Part shown: positions 53,135 through 62,061 of the stretch, one piece after another
How the letters are laid out: the number at the start of each line of letters is the position of its first letter
Position numbering within the stretch: position 1 is the first letter of the stretch
Source: Bryobacterales bacterium
Lineage (GTDB): Bacteria; Acidobacteriota; Terriglobia; Bryobacterales; Bryobacteraceae
Direction of reading: 5' to 3'
Assembly: GCA_003167495.1 (NCBI GenBank)
Contig: PMSX01000082.1
Span: 1-64,000, forward strand
Length of the DNA stretch: 64,000 nt
Program-made: the position numbers and the translations under genes
Notes under the pieces: model-generated
The model's database searches: none
Told to the model about the DNA's origin: nothing
Seen by the model: the letters and a program-made list of their open reading frames with translations, nothing else

Positions 53135-53911
53135 TTGAAAGCTCTTTGGTTGTTCTTTGCGTTAAGTCTTGCTGTTATTGCGCAGGATGTTCTGACTAAC
53201 GATTCCATCGTCAAGATGATCAAGGCTGGGCTAGGAGAAGGGATTGTAGTCAGTACAATTCAGAGTCAGCCAGGCAAGTACACCGTGACCCCCGATGCGC
53301 TCATCAAGCTCAAGCAGGAGGGTGTCTCGGAAAAGATAATAGAGGCGATGGTAGCCAAGGGTTCTGCAGGCGCTTCAGTTGCATCTCCCTCCCCAGCTAC
53401 GGGGAGCGCTATGGATAGCGATATTCCTCAGGGGGTGGACATAGGCGTGTACTTCAAGAAAGCGGGCAAGTGGGAAGAAATGTTGCCGGACGTTGTCAAT
53501 TGGAAGACGGGTGGAGTCATTAAGCACTTCGCTTCCGCCGGGGTTGTGAAAGGTGACGTGAACGGTCATCTGCAAGGTGTTCACAGCCGGAATTCGGTGA
53601 ATTCGCCGGTGGAAGTGCTGATCTATGCCCCGGAAGGCGTTGCCATCACGGAGTACCAGCTCATACATCTTCACGAAAATGCAGACGACTCGCGCGAGTT
53701 TCGTACGGTTACCGGGGGTGTTCTCCACGAGTCCGGCGGAGCGACCCGCGATGTCATTCCCTTTGAAGGCAAAAAGGTGGCAAGCAGGATGTACAAAGTG
53801 CTGTTGCCAAAGATCGGAGCTGGCGAATACGGATTCTTGCCGCCCGGAGCCGTTACCTCTTCGAGCAGTGCTTCGATTGGAAAGATGTACACGTTCCGCC
53901 TGATCGAATAG
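53135..53911 (+). CDS. secreted protein of unknown function, acidobacterial type
   Basis: A 258-residue protein beginning at a TTG with a very strong GAGGAGGT site. A signal peptide (KALWLFFALSLAVIAQ) is followed by a small helical domain (LTNDSIVKMIKAGLGEGIVV, then TVTPDALIKLKQEGVSEKII, residues 20-75), a low-complexity Ala/Ser/Pro linker, and a beta-rich C-terminal domain (GVDIGVYFKKAGKWEEMLPD onward). The helical domain recurs in acidobacterial envelope proteins; the function is unknown. The gene has its own promoter candidate and terminator and is inserted, opposite in direction, between rplQ and its apparent terminator. Confidence 0.82.
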   Translation: MKALWLFFALSLAVIAQDVLTNDSIVKMIKAGLGEGIVVSTIQSQPGKYTVTPDALIKLKQEGVSEKIIEAMVAKGSAGASVASPSPATGSAMDSDIPQGVDIGVYFKKAGKWEEMLPDVVNWKTGGVIKHFASAGVVKGDVNGHLQGVHSRNSVNSPVEVLIYAPEGVAITEYQLIHLHENADDSREFRTVTGGVLHESGGATRDVIPFEGKKVASRMYKVLLPKIGAGEYGFLPPGAVTSSSSASIGKMYTFRLIE

Positions 53912-53923
53912 TACGTTAGTGCC

Positions 53924-53953
53924 GGGGCTGCACCTCTGGGCTCAGCCCCTTTT
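53924..53953 (+). terminator. rho-independent terminator after the secreted-protein gene
   Basis: Stem GGGGCTG / CAGCCCC (seven base pairs) with a 12-base loop, followed by TTTT on the plus strand. Confidence 0.65.
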
Positions 53954-53963
53954 GTGCGACTTC

Positions 53964-54428
53964 TTACTTCGTCTCTTCGCCGCCCGGCTCAGTGCCTTCA
54001 GCTTGGCCTTCGCGCAGCTGTTTGAGTTTCTCTTCACGTCTCACAGCGCGTTCGGCGGCCCGCTTGACGAGTTCCGAACCAACTAATTCAAGCTTGGCGG
54101 TTTCGGCGCCGTCGCCTTTGCGGGCACCGAGCTTTACGATGCGGGTGTAGCCGCCGTTGCGCTGGTTAAAGCGTGGTCCGAGTTTGTCGAACAGCTTTTC
54201 CACCGCCGCGGGCCTGATGAGGAAAGACGCCGCCTGCATGCGGGTATGCGGCGTGTCCTTTTTGGCGAGCGTGATCATCTTCTCCACCAGCGGCCGGGTG
54301 GCTTTCGCCTTGGGGATGGTAGTGGTGATGCGCTCCTCTTCGATTACGCTTGTAACTAAGCCGCGCAGGAGCGCGCGGCGCGCGCTCACATTACGCTTAA
54401 GTTTAAATCCGGCCTTGCGGTGCCGCAT
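53964..54428 (-). CDS. rplQ: 50S ribosomal protein L17
   Basis: A 154-residue L17. [20 protein letters not shown] at the N-terminus and the [20 protein letters not shown] block are diagnostic; the C-terminus has an acidic extension ([12 protein letters not shown]) beyond the E. coli length. It is the last gene of the alpha operon, three bases after rpoA. Its 3' end lies in a 28-bp sequence duplicated 1044 bases further on. Confidence 0.97.
   Translation of the reverse strand: MRHRKAGFKLKRNVSARRALLRGLVTSVIEEERITTTIPKAKATRPLVEKMITLAKKDTPHTRMQAASFLIRPAAVEKLFDKLGPRFNQRNGGYTRIVKLGARKGDGAETAKLELVGSELVKRAAERAVRREEKLKQLREGQAEGTEPGGEETK
53965..53992. repeat. 28-bp direct repeat, right copy (within the rplQ 3' end)
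   Basis: Identical to 52921-52948; see the left copy. The stop codon is TAA here and TAG in the left copy. Confidence 0.9.
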
Positions 54429-54431
54429 CTA

Positions 54432-55466
54432 TTATTCCTCTGCTCCATATTGTTCGGCAGCGGCGAAATCGGCGTGCGAAGCCGGCGGCGCTCCGCCCAC
54501 TAAGCGGCCTTGCGCATCGAACTTCATGCCGAACGAAAGACCGAGACCCGAAAGAATCTCCTTGATTTCGTTCAGCGACTTGCGCCCGAAATTCTTGGTG
54601 CGGAGCATTTCCGATTCGCTTTTCTGCACCAGGTCGCCAATGGTTTGAATGTTGGCGTTCTTGAGGCAGTTGTACGAACGGACGCTCAGTTCGAGCTCTT
54701 CCACCGAGCGGTTCAGCACTTCGTTCATCTGATTGATGGCACGCTCTGCCGGCTCCTCGGCCACTTCCGGGCTTTCTTCAAAGTTAATGAAGATCGTCAT
54801 ATGGTCTTTGAGCAGCTTGGCGGCTTGGCCTACCGCGTCTTGCGGAGAAATCGCGCCGTTGGTCCAGACTTCAATGGTCAGTTTGTCGTAATCGGTGTTC
54901 TGCCCCAAACGGGCTGCTTCCACCGTATAGTTCACTTTGCGCACGGGCGAATGAACTGAATCGATGGGAATGTAGCCGATGGGAAGATCTTCGTCGTAGT
55001 TGCGATCGGCCGAAACATAGCCGCGGCCGCTCTTGATGCGCATTTCGATGTTGAGTTTGCCGCCCTCCCCTATCGTGGCGATGTGCAAATTACGGTCGAG
55101 AACTTCGATATCGTTATCAGTCTCGATCTGGCTGCTCATCACTTCGCCAGGAGTGTCAATGCTCAGGCGGGCAATGCGCAAGCCCTCGCCCATCATCTTG
55201 AACGGAACCTGTTTCAGGTTGAGGATGATATCCGTGGCGTCTTCGACGACGCCCGGAATCGGACTGAACTCGTGGGAGACGCCATCGATACGGACGCCCG
55301 TAATGGCGGCCCCTTCGATGGAGCTCAGCAATACGCGGCGCAATCCGGTGCCGATGGTGGATCCGAATCCACGCTCGAACGGCTGGGCCGCAAACTGACC
55401 GAAACGCTCGGTTAGAGTTTCGGTATTGGCGACTAAACGCTTTGGTTTCTGGAATCCTTTAAACAT
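54432..55466 (-). CDS. rpoA: DNA-directed RNA polymerase subunit alpha
   Basis: A 344-residue alpha subunit. The N-terminal assembly domain ([20 protein letters not shown] near 35; [19 protein letters not shown] near 150) and the C-terminal DNA/activator-binding domain ([20 protein letters not shown] near 258; [20 protein letters not shown] near 300) are both complete. It lies between rpsD and rplQ, the conserved alpha-operon order. Confidence 0.98.
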   Translation of the reverse strand: MFKGFQKPKRLVANTETLTERFGQFAAQPFERGFGSTIGTGLRRVLLSSIEGAAITGVRIDGVSHEFSPIPGVVEDATDIILNLKQVPFKMMGEGLRIARLSIDTPGEVMSSQIETDNDIEVLDRNLHIATIGEGGKLNIEMRIKSGRGYVSADRNYDEDLPIGYIPIDSVHSPVRKVNYTVEAARLGQNTDYDKLTIEVWTNGAISPQDAVGQAAKLLKDHMTIFINFEESPEVAEEPAERAINQMNEVLNRSVEELELSVRSYNCLKNANIQTIGDLVQKSESEMLRTKNFGRKSLNEIKEILSGLGLSFGMKFDAQGRLVGGAPPASHADFAAAEQYGAEE

Positions 55467-55492
55467 AATGTACTCTTTGGGGTCCTATTCAC

Positions 55493-56125
55493 TTACTTCG
55501 AATACAACTCGACGATGAGTTGTTCGTTCAGTTGAATCTGCACCAGTTCTTCACGCTTGGGCTGCTGCAGAATGCGAGCCTTGAGGGCATCGCGGTCTAC
55601 TTCCAGCCACGAAGGACTGGGAGTGTGGGCTGTGGCATCGCGCGCGGCCAGAATACTGGTATTGTTCTTGCTGCTTTCGCGAATTTCGACTGAATCACCG
55701 GGCTTGACGGTGTACGAGGGAATGTTAACTTTCTTGCCGTTGACGGAGACGTGGCCATGACGCACCAACTGGCGTCCCTGGGCGCGGCTGGTGGCGATTC
55801 CCATGCGATACGTGACGTTGTCCAGGCGCTTTTCGAGCGCCGCCAGCATCAATTCGCCAGTGATGCCTTTTTGCTTTACGGCCTTCTCATACAGATTGCG
55901 GAACTGGCCTTCCAGAACCTGATAGTAACGGCGGGCCTTCTGCTTTTCGCGCAGCTGCAAACCATAGCCGACCACTTTGGCTTTCTTGTCTTTGCCGTGT
56001 TGACCAGGAGCGAAGTTGCGCTTTTCAATGGCACACTTTTCGGTGTGGCAGCGCTCACCTTTCAGAAATAACTTCATGCCCTCGCGCCGGCAAAGCCGGC
56101 AAACGGGGCCACTATAACGTGCCAA
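55493..56125 (-). CDS. rpsD: 30S ribosomal protein S4
   Basis: A 210-residue S4. The N-terminal CRLCRREGMKLFLKGERC segment with further CHTEKC retains the cysteines of a zinc-binding (C+) form. The S4 RNA-binding domain (LEKRLDNVTYRMGIATSRAQ near 92; HGHVSVNGKKVNIPSYTVKP near 118) follows. S4 is a primary 16S rRNA binder and in many bacteria represses its own operon. The 140-base gap upstream holds a hairpin that could be part of such control. Confidence 0.97.
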   Translation of the reverse strand: MARYSGPVCRLCRREGMKLFLKGERCHTEKCAIEKRNFAPGQHGKDKKAKVVGYGLQLREKQKARRYYQVLEGQFRNLYEKAVKQKGITGELMLAALEKRLDNVTYRMGIATSRAQGRQLVRHGHVSVNGKKVNIPSYTVKPGDSVEIRESSKNNTSILAARDATAHTPSPSWLEVDRDALKARILQQPKREELVQIQLNEQLIVELYSK

Positions 56126-56225
56126 TCAATGACCTCCACAAAAATCATGCGCCTGCGGCACATGTGTCAGGTGCGGTTTACAGCCCATAATTAAGCCTTC
56201 GTCCCGCTTAAGTTACCAGTTAAAC

Positions 56226-56245
56226 CCGGAGCTCAATGGCTCCGG
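56226..56245 (-). promoter_or_regulatory. hairpin in the rpsK-rpsD gap
   Basis: A perfect seven-base-pair stem (CCGGAGC / GCTCCGG, six-base loop) directly after the rpsK stop, at the start of the 140-base leader of rpsD. No T-run of terminator length follows. It may attenuate, stabilise or take part in S4 autoregulation; the role is inferred. Confidence 0.4.
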
Positions 56246-56265
56246 ATCAGATAAATCAAAAAATC

Positions 56266-56673
56266 TCAGACGCGGCGCTTTTTAGGCGGACGGCAGCCAT
56301 TATGCGGAATCGGCGTGACGTCTTTAATCGACCTAACTTCGATACCGGCAGTAGACAGCGCGCGCACGGCCGATTCACGTCCCGAGCCAGGCCCGGCTAC
56401 GCGTACTTCCACCGCCCGCAAACCGGATTCTTTCGCCTTGTTCGCGGCAGTGAGCGATGCTTGCTGCGCCGCGAAAGGCGTGCCTTTGCGCGATCCACGG
56501 AAACCGAGCGAGCCTGAGCTTGACCAAGCCAACACGTTGCCGATTGGGTCTGTAAACGTCACGATCGTGTTGTTGAACGACGCTTGAATGTGCACCGTTC
56601 CGAAGGGAACGTTCTTCTTTTCCTTCTTCTTGAAGGTTTTTTTCTTTGCTGCTTTTGCGGGTGCCTTCGCCAT
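56266..56673 (-). CDS. rpsK: 30S ribosomal protein S11
   Basis: A 135-residue S11 with a lysine-rich N-terminus. [20 protein letters not shown] near 25, [20 protein letters not shown] near 50, and the C-terminal [18 protein letters not shown] are diagnostic. It lies 15 bases downstream of rpsM. Binds 16S rRNA at the platform. Confidence 0.98.
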   Translation of the reverse strand: MAKAPAKAAKKKTFKKKEKKNVPFGTVHIQASFNNTIVTFTDPIGNVLAWSSSGSLGFRGSRKGTPFAAQQASLTAANKAKESGLRAVEVRVAGPGSGRESAVRALSTAGIEVRSIKDVTPIPHNGCRPPKKRRV

Positions 56674-56688
56674 TTATGTCAGATCTCC

Positions 56689-57072
56689 CTACTTCGCGGT
56701 TGCCTTCTTCTTGTTGGCGACAGTGCCCTTACGCGGACCTTTGCGGGTGCGGGCATTGGTGTGGGTACGCTGGCCGCGCGCCGGCAATCCACGGCGGTGC
56801 CGCAAGCCGCGGTAAGAACCCATTTCCATCAAGCGCTTGATGTTCATGGAGACTTCCTTGCGGAGGTCGCCCTCAATCGCGCCTTCCCCTTCAATCAAAT
56901 TGCGAAGATGGTTCACTTCCTCTTCCGAAAGATCACCTACCTTCTTTTCGGGATCCACATGCGCCCGGTATAGAAGCGACAACGCGCGAGTGCGCCCAAT
57001 GCCGAAAATATAAGTCAGCCCAATGGCTGAACGCTTCTTTGCTGGTAAATCAACGCCTGCTATACGCGCCAT
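56689..57072 (-). CDS. rpsM: 30S ribosomal protein S13
   Basis: A 127-residue S13. [20 protein letters not shown] at the start, the helix-two-turn-helix region, and the C-terminal basic [20 protein letters not shown] tail that contacts tRNA in the ribosome head. It follows rpmJ by 13 bases. Confidence 0.98.
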   Translation of the reverse strand: MARIAGVDLPAKKRSAIGLTYIFGIGRTRALSLLYRAHVDPEKKVGDLSEEEVNHLRNLIEGEGAIEGDLRKEVSMNIKRLMEMGSYRGLRHRRGLPARGQRTHTNARTRKGPRKGTVANKKKATAK

Positions 57073-57085
57073 ATTTCCTCTTCGC

Positions 57086-57199
57086 CTAACCTTGCCGCTG
57101 CTTGTGCTTGGGATTGGTGCAGATCACGCGAACGACGCCGTTGCGGTGAATCACCTTGCACTTATCACACAATTTACGAACCGATGCCTTGACCTTCAT
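57086..57199 (-). CDS. rpmJ: 50S ribosomal protein L36
   Basis: A 37-residue protein, [20 protein letters not shown] then [17 protein letters not shown], of the zinc-binding type with its three cysteines and a histidine (CxxC, C, H). Translated by hand from the minus strand; start ATG at 57199, stop TAG at 57086-57088. Conserved position between infA and rpsM. Confidence 0.97.
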   Translation of the reverse strand: MKVKASVRKLCDKCKVIHRNGVVRVICTNPKHKQRQG

Positions 57200-57227
57200 G
57201 TCTTTCCTCTTCCTACTCCGCGCCTTC

Positions 57228-57446
57228 CTATTTCGCCAAAAGCTCTAAAATCCGTCCGCGCGTTCTGTCCTGCGCCGAAACCGCTACTTTCACGCGGTCG
57301 CCAACGCGCAAACGCACAAAATTAGCCTGCTGGGTGCTCGGCAAATGGGCGACCAACGGATGCTCACCCTCTAACAACCTCACTCTCACCAGCGCACTCG
57401 GCAACAATTCCATCACGACGCCTTCGGCGGTCCGTTCCGCTTCCAT
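57228..57446 (-). CDS. infA: translation initiation factor IF-1, divergent
   Basis: A 72-residue S1/OB-fold protein at the conserved infA position (map-infA-rpmJ). The framework fits IF-1 ([20 protein letters not shown], then [20 protein letters not shown] and RGRILELL), but the usual ISGKMR loop reads LPSTQQ, and the N-terminus is ERTAEGV rather than the common KEDVIEVEGTV. IF-1 occupies the ribosomal A site during initiation. Since the gene is in operon order and OB-fold residues persist, I accept it, as a diverged version. Confidence 0.85.
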   Translation of the reverse strand: MEAERTAEGVVMELLPSALVRVRLLEGEHPLVAHLPSTQQANFVRLRVGDRVKVAVSAQDRTRGRILELLAK

Positions 57447-57452
57447 GGCCGC

Positions 57453-58223
57453 CTATGGCCTCGTCAAAACCCACGGGCCGTTATCCGTGACGGCCACCAT
57501 ATGTTCGAAGTGGGCTGAATAGGAACCATCCCTCGCCACCGCTGTCCATTTATCCGACAGCACCTTCGTTTCCGGCTTGCCTGCGTTGACCATTGGCTCA
57601 ATCGCCAGCACCATACCCGGTTTCAAACGCGGGTTTTCACCACGCCGGTCGACATAATTCGGAATTTGCGGCTCCTCATGCAGCGAGGTTCCAATTCCAT
57701 GCCCTACAAACTCACGAACTATGGAGAAGCCGTTTGAAATAACGTGCTTCTCCACCGTGCCGCAAATGTCGAATAAGCGATTGCCGGAGCGAACCCGGTC
57801 AATCGCCATTTCCAAACTCTCTTCGGTCACCTTCAACAGGCGTTTCACCGAATCGTTCACTTCGCCCACAGCTACCGTCAAGGCAGAGTCACCGTAGTAG
57901 CCATCCAACAAAACGCCGGTGTCGAGAGAAACAATGTCGCCCGGCTTCAGCTTCCGCTTAGATGAAGGCATGCCGTGCACCACTTCTTCATTCACCGACG
58001 CGCACAAAACAAACGGATACTTGCTACCCGAGGCCTGCGTGTAATAACCTTTGAACGCCGGTTTTGCACCCGCGTCCGCAATCATCTTCTCCGTGGCCAC
58101 TTCCAATTCATGCGTGGTTACGCCTTCGGTCACCATGCCCTTGAGGTCTTGCAATATGCGGTAGACCAGCATTCCGCTGCGCCGCAATTTCTCAAGCTCA
58201 ACACTGCTCCGCCGCACGATCAC
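57453..58223 (-). CDS. map: methionine aminopeptidase, type I
   Basis: A 256-residue type Ia enzyme removing N-terminal methionine. Metal ligands are visible: the two aspartates in VSLDTGVLLDGYYGDSAL near residue 95, histidine in GHGIGTSLHEEP near 170, glutamate in LAIEPMVN near 205 and glutamate in HFEHMVAV near 240. The GTG start overlaps the adk stop by four bases; infA follows at six bases. Confidence 0.97.
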   Translation of the reverse strand: MIVRRSSVELEKLRRSGMLVYRILQDLKGMVTEGVTTHELEVATEKMIADAGAKPAFKGYYTQASGSKYPFVLCASVNEEVVHGMPSSKRKLKPGDIVSLDTGVLLDGYYGDSALTVAVGEVNDSVKRLLKVTEESLEMAIDRVRSGNRLFDICGTVEKHVISNGFSIVREFVGHGIGTSLHEEPQIPNYVDRRGENPRLKPGMVLAIEPMVNAGKPETKVLSDKWTAVARDGSYSAHFEHMVAVTDNGPWVLTRP

Positions 58224-58933
58224 GCCCGTACACTCTCTTGAGGAGCGCCATTCTTGCCGGACAATCTCTCTGTAATCTTTTCGAGTATCCGCTGCGGCGA
58301 ATCTTCCCCACCGTTAATCTCAAACAACGAAACGCCCGCGTCTTTGAAGAAACTCAAGATTGGCAAGGTCTGCGAATCGTATTCGCGCAATCGTTCGCGG
58401 ATCACAGATTCCTTGTCGTCTTCGCGCGTCACCAAAGCGGACCCATCAAGATCGCATTTTCCGGCGATTTTAGGAGGATTACTTGTTAAACTGTAAATGG
58501 TTCCACAAACCGGGCACTCCCGGCGGCCGCTCAGGCGGGCTACGATTTTGTCGTAGTCAACCACCAAGTGTACCACGGCTGGGCGGAATCCGTCACGCTG
58601 CATCATGTTCAGCAGCACCTGCGCTTGCTTTACGGTGCGCGGATAGCCGTCCAGAATCAAGCCATCCTTACAATCCGGCTCTTGAATCCGTTCATCTACC
58701 AACTCGTTGACTACCTCATCCGGAACCAGCTTCCCTGCTTTAATCAGGGTCTCCGCTCTATGCCCGAGGTCGTCATCCAGCCTGACATGGGCCCTTAACA
58801 TATCGCCAGTAGAGATATGGGGACCTATGGTTTGGCGCAACAGTTTCGCCTGCGTTCCCTTGCCGGACCCGGGTGAGCCAAACAGGATGACCGCCGGGGC
58901 CGCTGCTATCGAGTTGGTCGTCGTTCCTGTCAA
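58220..58933 (-). CDS. adk: adenylate kinase
   Basis: A 237-residue kinase with the P-loop GSPGSGKGT near residue 20, the DGYPRT motif near 95, a LID domain with zinc-site cysteines (CPVCGTIYSLT near 140 and a CDLDGSAL), and arginines in RLREYDSQT. Converts AMP and ATP to two ADP. The N-terminus has about ten extra residues before the P-loop. It follows secY by 12 bases and is coupled to map. Confidence 0.97.
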   Translation of the reverse strand: MTGTTTNSIAAAPAVILFGSPGSGKGTQAKLLRQTIGPHISTGDMLRAHVRLDDDLGHRAETLIKAGKLVPDEVVNELVDERIQEPDCKDGLILDGYPRTVKQAQVLLNMMQRDGFRPAVVHLVVDYDKIVARLSGRRECPVCGTIYSLTSNPPKIAGKCDLDGSALVTREDDKESVIRERLREYDSQTLPILSFFKDAGVSLFEINGGEDSPQRILEKITERLSGKNGAPQESVRA

Positions 58934-58945
58934 AGAGATAAATGT

Positions 58946-60346
58946 TTACCGCCGGCCACGTATACGGCCGGCTCGCGGGGTAAATCCTTCGTAATGGCGC
59001 ATAATGAGTTGCGCTTCAATCTGATTAACCGTATCCATGGCCACGCCGACGACGATCAGCAACGATGTACCGCCGAAATAGAAATTCACGTTCAATCCGT
59101 CCAGCAGCCAACGGGGAAAGTGCGAATCGATAAACTGCCCCAGCACGGGCGGCGGCAGATGCTGCAACTTGATACCCGAAATCATGATGCTCGGGATAAT
59201 GGACAAGACAGACAGGTATAGCCCGCCGACCACGGTTATTTTGGAAAGAATCTTGTCCATATAATCGGCCGTATTCTTGCCGGGACGGATGCCCGGAATA
59301 AAGCCGCCGTATTTGCGCATGTTGTCGGCTGCTTCACTGGGGTTGAAAATGATCGAAATGTAGAAGAAGCAGAAGAAGACAATCAGCAGAATAAACGCCA
59401 GATAATAGAGAGGCTCCGCACTGCCGAACGCGCCGAAGAAACTGGCGGCCCAGCGGCTGTTTTTGAAAGGAGCAAACTGCAAAAACGTCGAGGGTAAAGC
59501 CAGCAGCGAAGACGCAAAAATGATTGGAATGACGCCGCCTGCGTTCACTTTCAGCGGTAAGTGAGTAGACTGGCCACCCATCATGCGCCGTCCGATAATA
59601 CGTTTGGCATATTGCACGGGGATGCGCCGTTCACCGCGTTCCACCAGCACAACAAAGGCAACCACCGCCACCATCACGGCGAGAATGATAATCATCTGCA
59701 GCTTGTTCCAGGTTTGCGTCACAAACGTGTTCACATAGATGGTTTCGATGGCGCGTGGCAAACCGACAACAATACCGGTGAAGATAATCAGCGACATGCC
59801 GTTGCCAACGCCGCGATCGGTAATCTGCTCACCGAGCCACATAATGAAAGCCGAGCCAGCGGTAAACGTCAACATGGTCATGGCGACGAATTGCCAGCCG
59901 GGGTTGATTACAAAATTTCCGTCGGAACCTTGCAACGCCATAGCGATACCGAACGACTGGACGATGGCGAGACAAACTGTCAGATAGCGGGTCCACTGGG
60001 TAATCTTGCGACGTCCCAGTTCACCCTCTTTTTGTAATTTGTCGAGCGTAGGTATGACAACGGTGAGCAACTGCAGGATGATGGACGACGTAATATACGG
60101 TGTGATCCCGAGCGCGAAAATCGTCATCTTACGAACATTGCCACCGCTGAACAAATCGAAATATCCCAGAAAGCCAGACTGCGCGGCTCGCGTGAAATAG
60201 TTTTCGAACGCGATGGAATCGATGCCAGGCGTGGGGATATGAGCGCCAATACGATAAACGGCCAGCAGACCCAAGGTAAAGAACACACGTTTCCTGAGGT
60301 CCGGAATCCGGAACACATTAGCGAGAGCTTCAAAAAACTTATTCAT
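58946..60346 (-). CDS. secY: preprotein translocase subunit SecY
   Basis: A 466-residue membrane channel with ten predicted helices. FFTLGLLAVYRIGAHIPTPG near 25, the plug region, SIILQLLTVVIPTLDKLQKE near 88, GERRIPVQYAKRIIGRRMMG near 240 and IRPGKNTADYMDKILSKITV near 360 are typical. SecY is the central pore of the SecYEG translocon. It is 138 bases downstream of rplO, a gap that holds a repeat. Confidence 0.98.
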   Translation of the reverse strand: MNKFFEALANVFRIPDLRKRVFFTLGLLAVYRIGAHIPTPGIDSIAFENYFTRAAQSGFLGYFDLFSGGNVRKMTIFALGITPYITSSIILQLLTVVIPTLDKLQKEGELGRRKITQWTRYLTVCLAIVQSFGIAMALQGSDGNFVINPGWQFVAMTMLTFTAGSAFIMWLGEQITDRGVGNGMSLIIFTGIVVGLPRAIETIYVNTFVTQTWNKLQMIIILAVMVAVVAFVVLVERGERRIPVQYAKRIIGRRMMGGQSTHLPLKVNAGGVIPIIFASSLLALPSTFLQFAPFKNSRWAASFFGAFGSAEPLYYLAFILLIVFFCFFYISIIFNPSEAADNMRKYGGFIPGIRPGKNTADYMDKILSKITVVGGLYLSVLSIIPSIMISGIKLQHLPPPVLGQFIDSHFPRWLLDGLNVNFYFGGTSLLIVVGVAMDTVNQIEAQLIMRHYEGFTPRAGRIRGRR

Positions 60347-60405
60347 CGTTTACCCTATAAACCGAAGCTTTCTGTCGATCTGTATTAACTTGCGGATGCC
60401 ATAAC

Positions 60406-60437
60406 AAGGTCGCTAACGCTCCCGGCTCTGTTTCGGG
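60406..60437 (-). repeat. 32-bp interspersed repeat, copy 3
   Basis: On the minus strand: CCCGAAACAGAGCCGGGAGC then GTTAGCGACCTT, related to 18909-18940 and 52605-52636. It sits in the gap between rplO and secY, inside the essential operon. Confidence 0.6.
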
Positions 60438-60484
60438 TGATAATAGCGCGCGAGTTGTAAAAGATTAAACGGAACATCGACCAA

Positions 60485-60973
60485 TTAACTCGTTATTTTT
60501 TTCGAGACCGGTTTGCCGGTCGGAGCGGGCGGTTTGGCAATCACTTCCGCGCTGCCACCCTGCTTCTGAATCTTATCGAGTGCCGCTTTGGAGAACACGT
60601 TCGCGGTGACGGTGATCTTACGCGAGAGTTCGCCGTTGCCCAGAATCTTCAACCCGGCGCCCAGCTTTTTGACGATCCCGCTCTTCTGCAAAGATTCCGG
60701 CGTGAACGCATCGCCGTCCAGTTTTTCGAGCACGCCTACATTAATGATGGCGTAGTCTTTGTGGAAAATATTGGTGAACCCGCGCTTTGGAAGACGGCGG
60801 TGAAGCGGCATTTGTCCGCCCTCGAAACCGCGCATTTTGCTGTAGCCCGAAATCGACTTGGCACCTTTGGCGCCGCGGCCCGCAAATTTGCCTCGGCCGG
60901 TGCCCATGCCTTGGCCAAGACGGCGTTTTTTGTGCTTCTGGCCCTTCGGCGGGCGCAGGCTGCTTAAATTCAT
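60485..60973 (-). CDS. rplO: 50S ribosomal protein L15
   Basis: A 162-residue L15 with LSSLRPPKGQKHKKRRLGQG at the N-terminus, the glycine-rich GRGAKGAKSISGYSKMRGFE and the MPLHRRLPKRGF block. It binds 23S rRNA late in assembly. It starts six bases after rpmD and has a slightly extended basic C-terminus. Confidence 0.97.
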   Translation of the reverse strand: MNLSSLRPPKGQKHKKRRLGQGMGTGRGKFAGRGAKGAKSISGYSKMRGFEGGQMPLHRRLPKRGFTNIFHKDYAIINVGVLEKLDGDAFTPESLQKSGIVKKLGAGLKILGNGELSRKITVTANVFSKAALDKIQKQGGSAEVIAKPPAPTGKPVSKKITS

Positions 60974-60978
60974 GTCCT

Positions 60979-61164
60979 TTATTCCTTCACGATCTCGAGC
61001 AAATGCGGCACCTTCGCGACCATCCCCCGGAACGAGGGCGTATCGGGCCGCTCCACCACGCGGTTAATCTTGTGAAGCCCCAGAGACTTCACGATGTCTT
61101 TATGCCTTTGCGGCGTACAGATGGGGCTGCGCACCAGCTTGATTTTGATTTTTCCTTCAGCCAT
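60979..61164 (-). CDS. rpmD: 50S ribosomal protein L30
   Basis: A 61-residue L30. KIKIKLVRSPICTPQRHKDI, then VKSLGLHKINRVVERPDTPS and FRGMVAKVPHLLEIV match the family over its full length. It lies between rpsE and rplO. Confidence 0.97.
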   Translation of the reverse strand: MAEGKIKIKLVRSPICTPQRHKDIVKSLGLHKINRVVERPDTPSFRGMVAKVPHLLEIVKE

Positions 61165-61183
61165 ATCCGTTTCCTTCGCTTAG

Positions 61184-61699
61184 CTACAACTTCTCAATGG
61201 CCAGCCCGCGCATTTCGGCCACCGCCGACTTGTCGCAGAGCTGTTCGAGAGCGTTGATCGTGGCCTTCACCACATTGTGAGCATTGTGAGATCCGATCGA
61301 CTTGGTTAGCACGTTCGGAATTCCAACCGCTTGAATGACGGCGCGCACCGGGCCGCCGGCAATCACGCCAGTACCAGCCGGAGCCGGCTTCAACAGCACG
61401 AGTCCACTGCCGAAACGCCCCAATACAGGGTGCCGGATGGTGGTTTCGAGCACATGTACTTTGCGCAAGTTCTTCTTCGCAGCCTCAATGCCCTTTTTGA
61501 TCGCCGACGGGACTTCTTTGGCTTTGCCTGTACCAAAGCCAACGACTTTGGCCGCCGGGTCGCCCACGACCACCAGCGCCGAGAAGCTCATGTTCTTACC
61601 GCCCTTGACCACTTTGGTTACGCGGTTGATGCTCACCACCTGCTCCTTGAGGTTCAGGCTACCCGCATCGATCCGCTTGGCCGTTCCATTTGCTGTCAT
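61184..61699 (-). CDS. rpsE: 30S ribosomal protein S5
   Basis: A 171-residue S5 with the N-terminal [20 protein letters not shown] domain, the [20 protein letters not shown] segment and the C-terminal [20 protein letters not shown] block. Important for decoding accuracy and 16S rRNA binding. It is five bases downstream of rplR. Confidence 0.97.
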   Translation of the reverse strand: MTANGTAKRIDAGSLNLKEQVVSINRVTKVVKGGKNMSFSALVVVGDPAAKVVGFGTGKAKEVPSAIKKGIEAAKKNLRKVHVLETTIRHPVLGRFGSGLVLLKPAPAGTGVIAGGPVRAVIQAVGIPNVLTKSIGSHNAHNVVKATINALEQLCDKSAVAEMRGLAIEKL

Positions 61700-61704
61700 T
61701 CGAT

Positions 61705-62061
61705 TTAAAACTCCAGTCCCGCTTCGCGTGCCGCGTCGGCCAGCGCTTTCACGCGGCCATGATAAAGATATCCTCCACGGTCGAAGACTACCTTGGTAAT
61801 GCCTTTTTCTTTGGCGCGTTCGGCAACGGTCTTGCCGATCAGCTTGGCGCCATCCAAATTACCGCCCTTGCCCTTCAAATCTTTTTCGGTAGACGCAGCA
61901 GCCACAAGTGTGTGTCCTTGCTGGTCGTCAATCACCTGGGCGTAAATGTGATTGATACTGCGGAATACTGCCAGCCGCGGCCGCTCCTGCGTGCCCGCCA
62001 CGCGCGCCCGAATGCGCTTATGAATGCGCTGACGAATTTCGTTTCTTCCCGCCTGTGCCAT
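61705..62061 (-). CDS. rplR: 50S ribosomal protein L18
   Basis: A 118-residue L18, which binds 5S r[23 protein letters not shown] near 20, [20 protein letters not shown] near 40 and [20 protein letters not shown] near the end are typical. It begins immediately after the rplF stop. Confidence 0.97.
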   Translation of the reverse strand: MAQAGRNEIRQRIHKRIRARVAGTQERPRLAVFRSINHIYAQVIDDQQGHTLVAAASTEKDLKGKGGNLDGAKLIGKTVAERAKEKGITKVVFDRGGYLYHGRVKALADAAREAGLEF

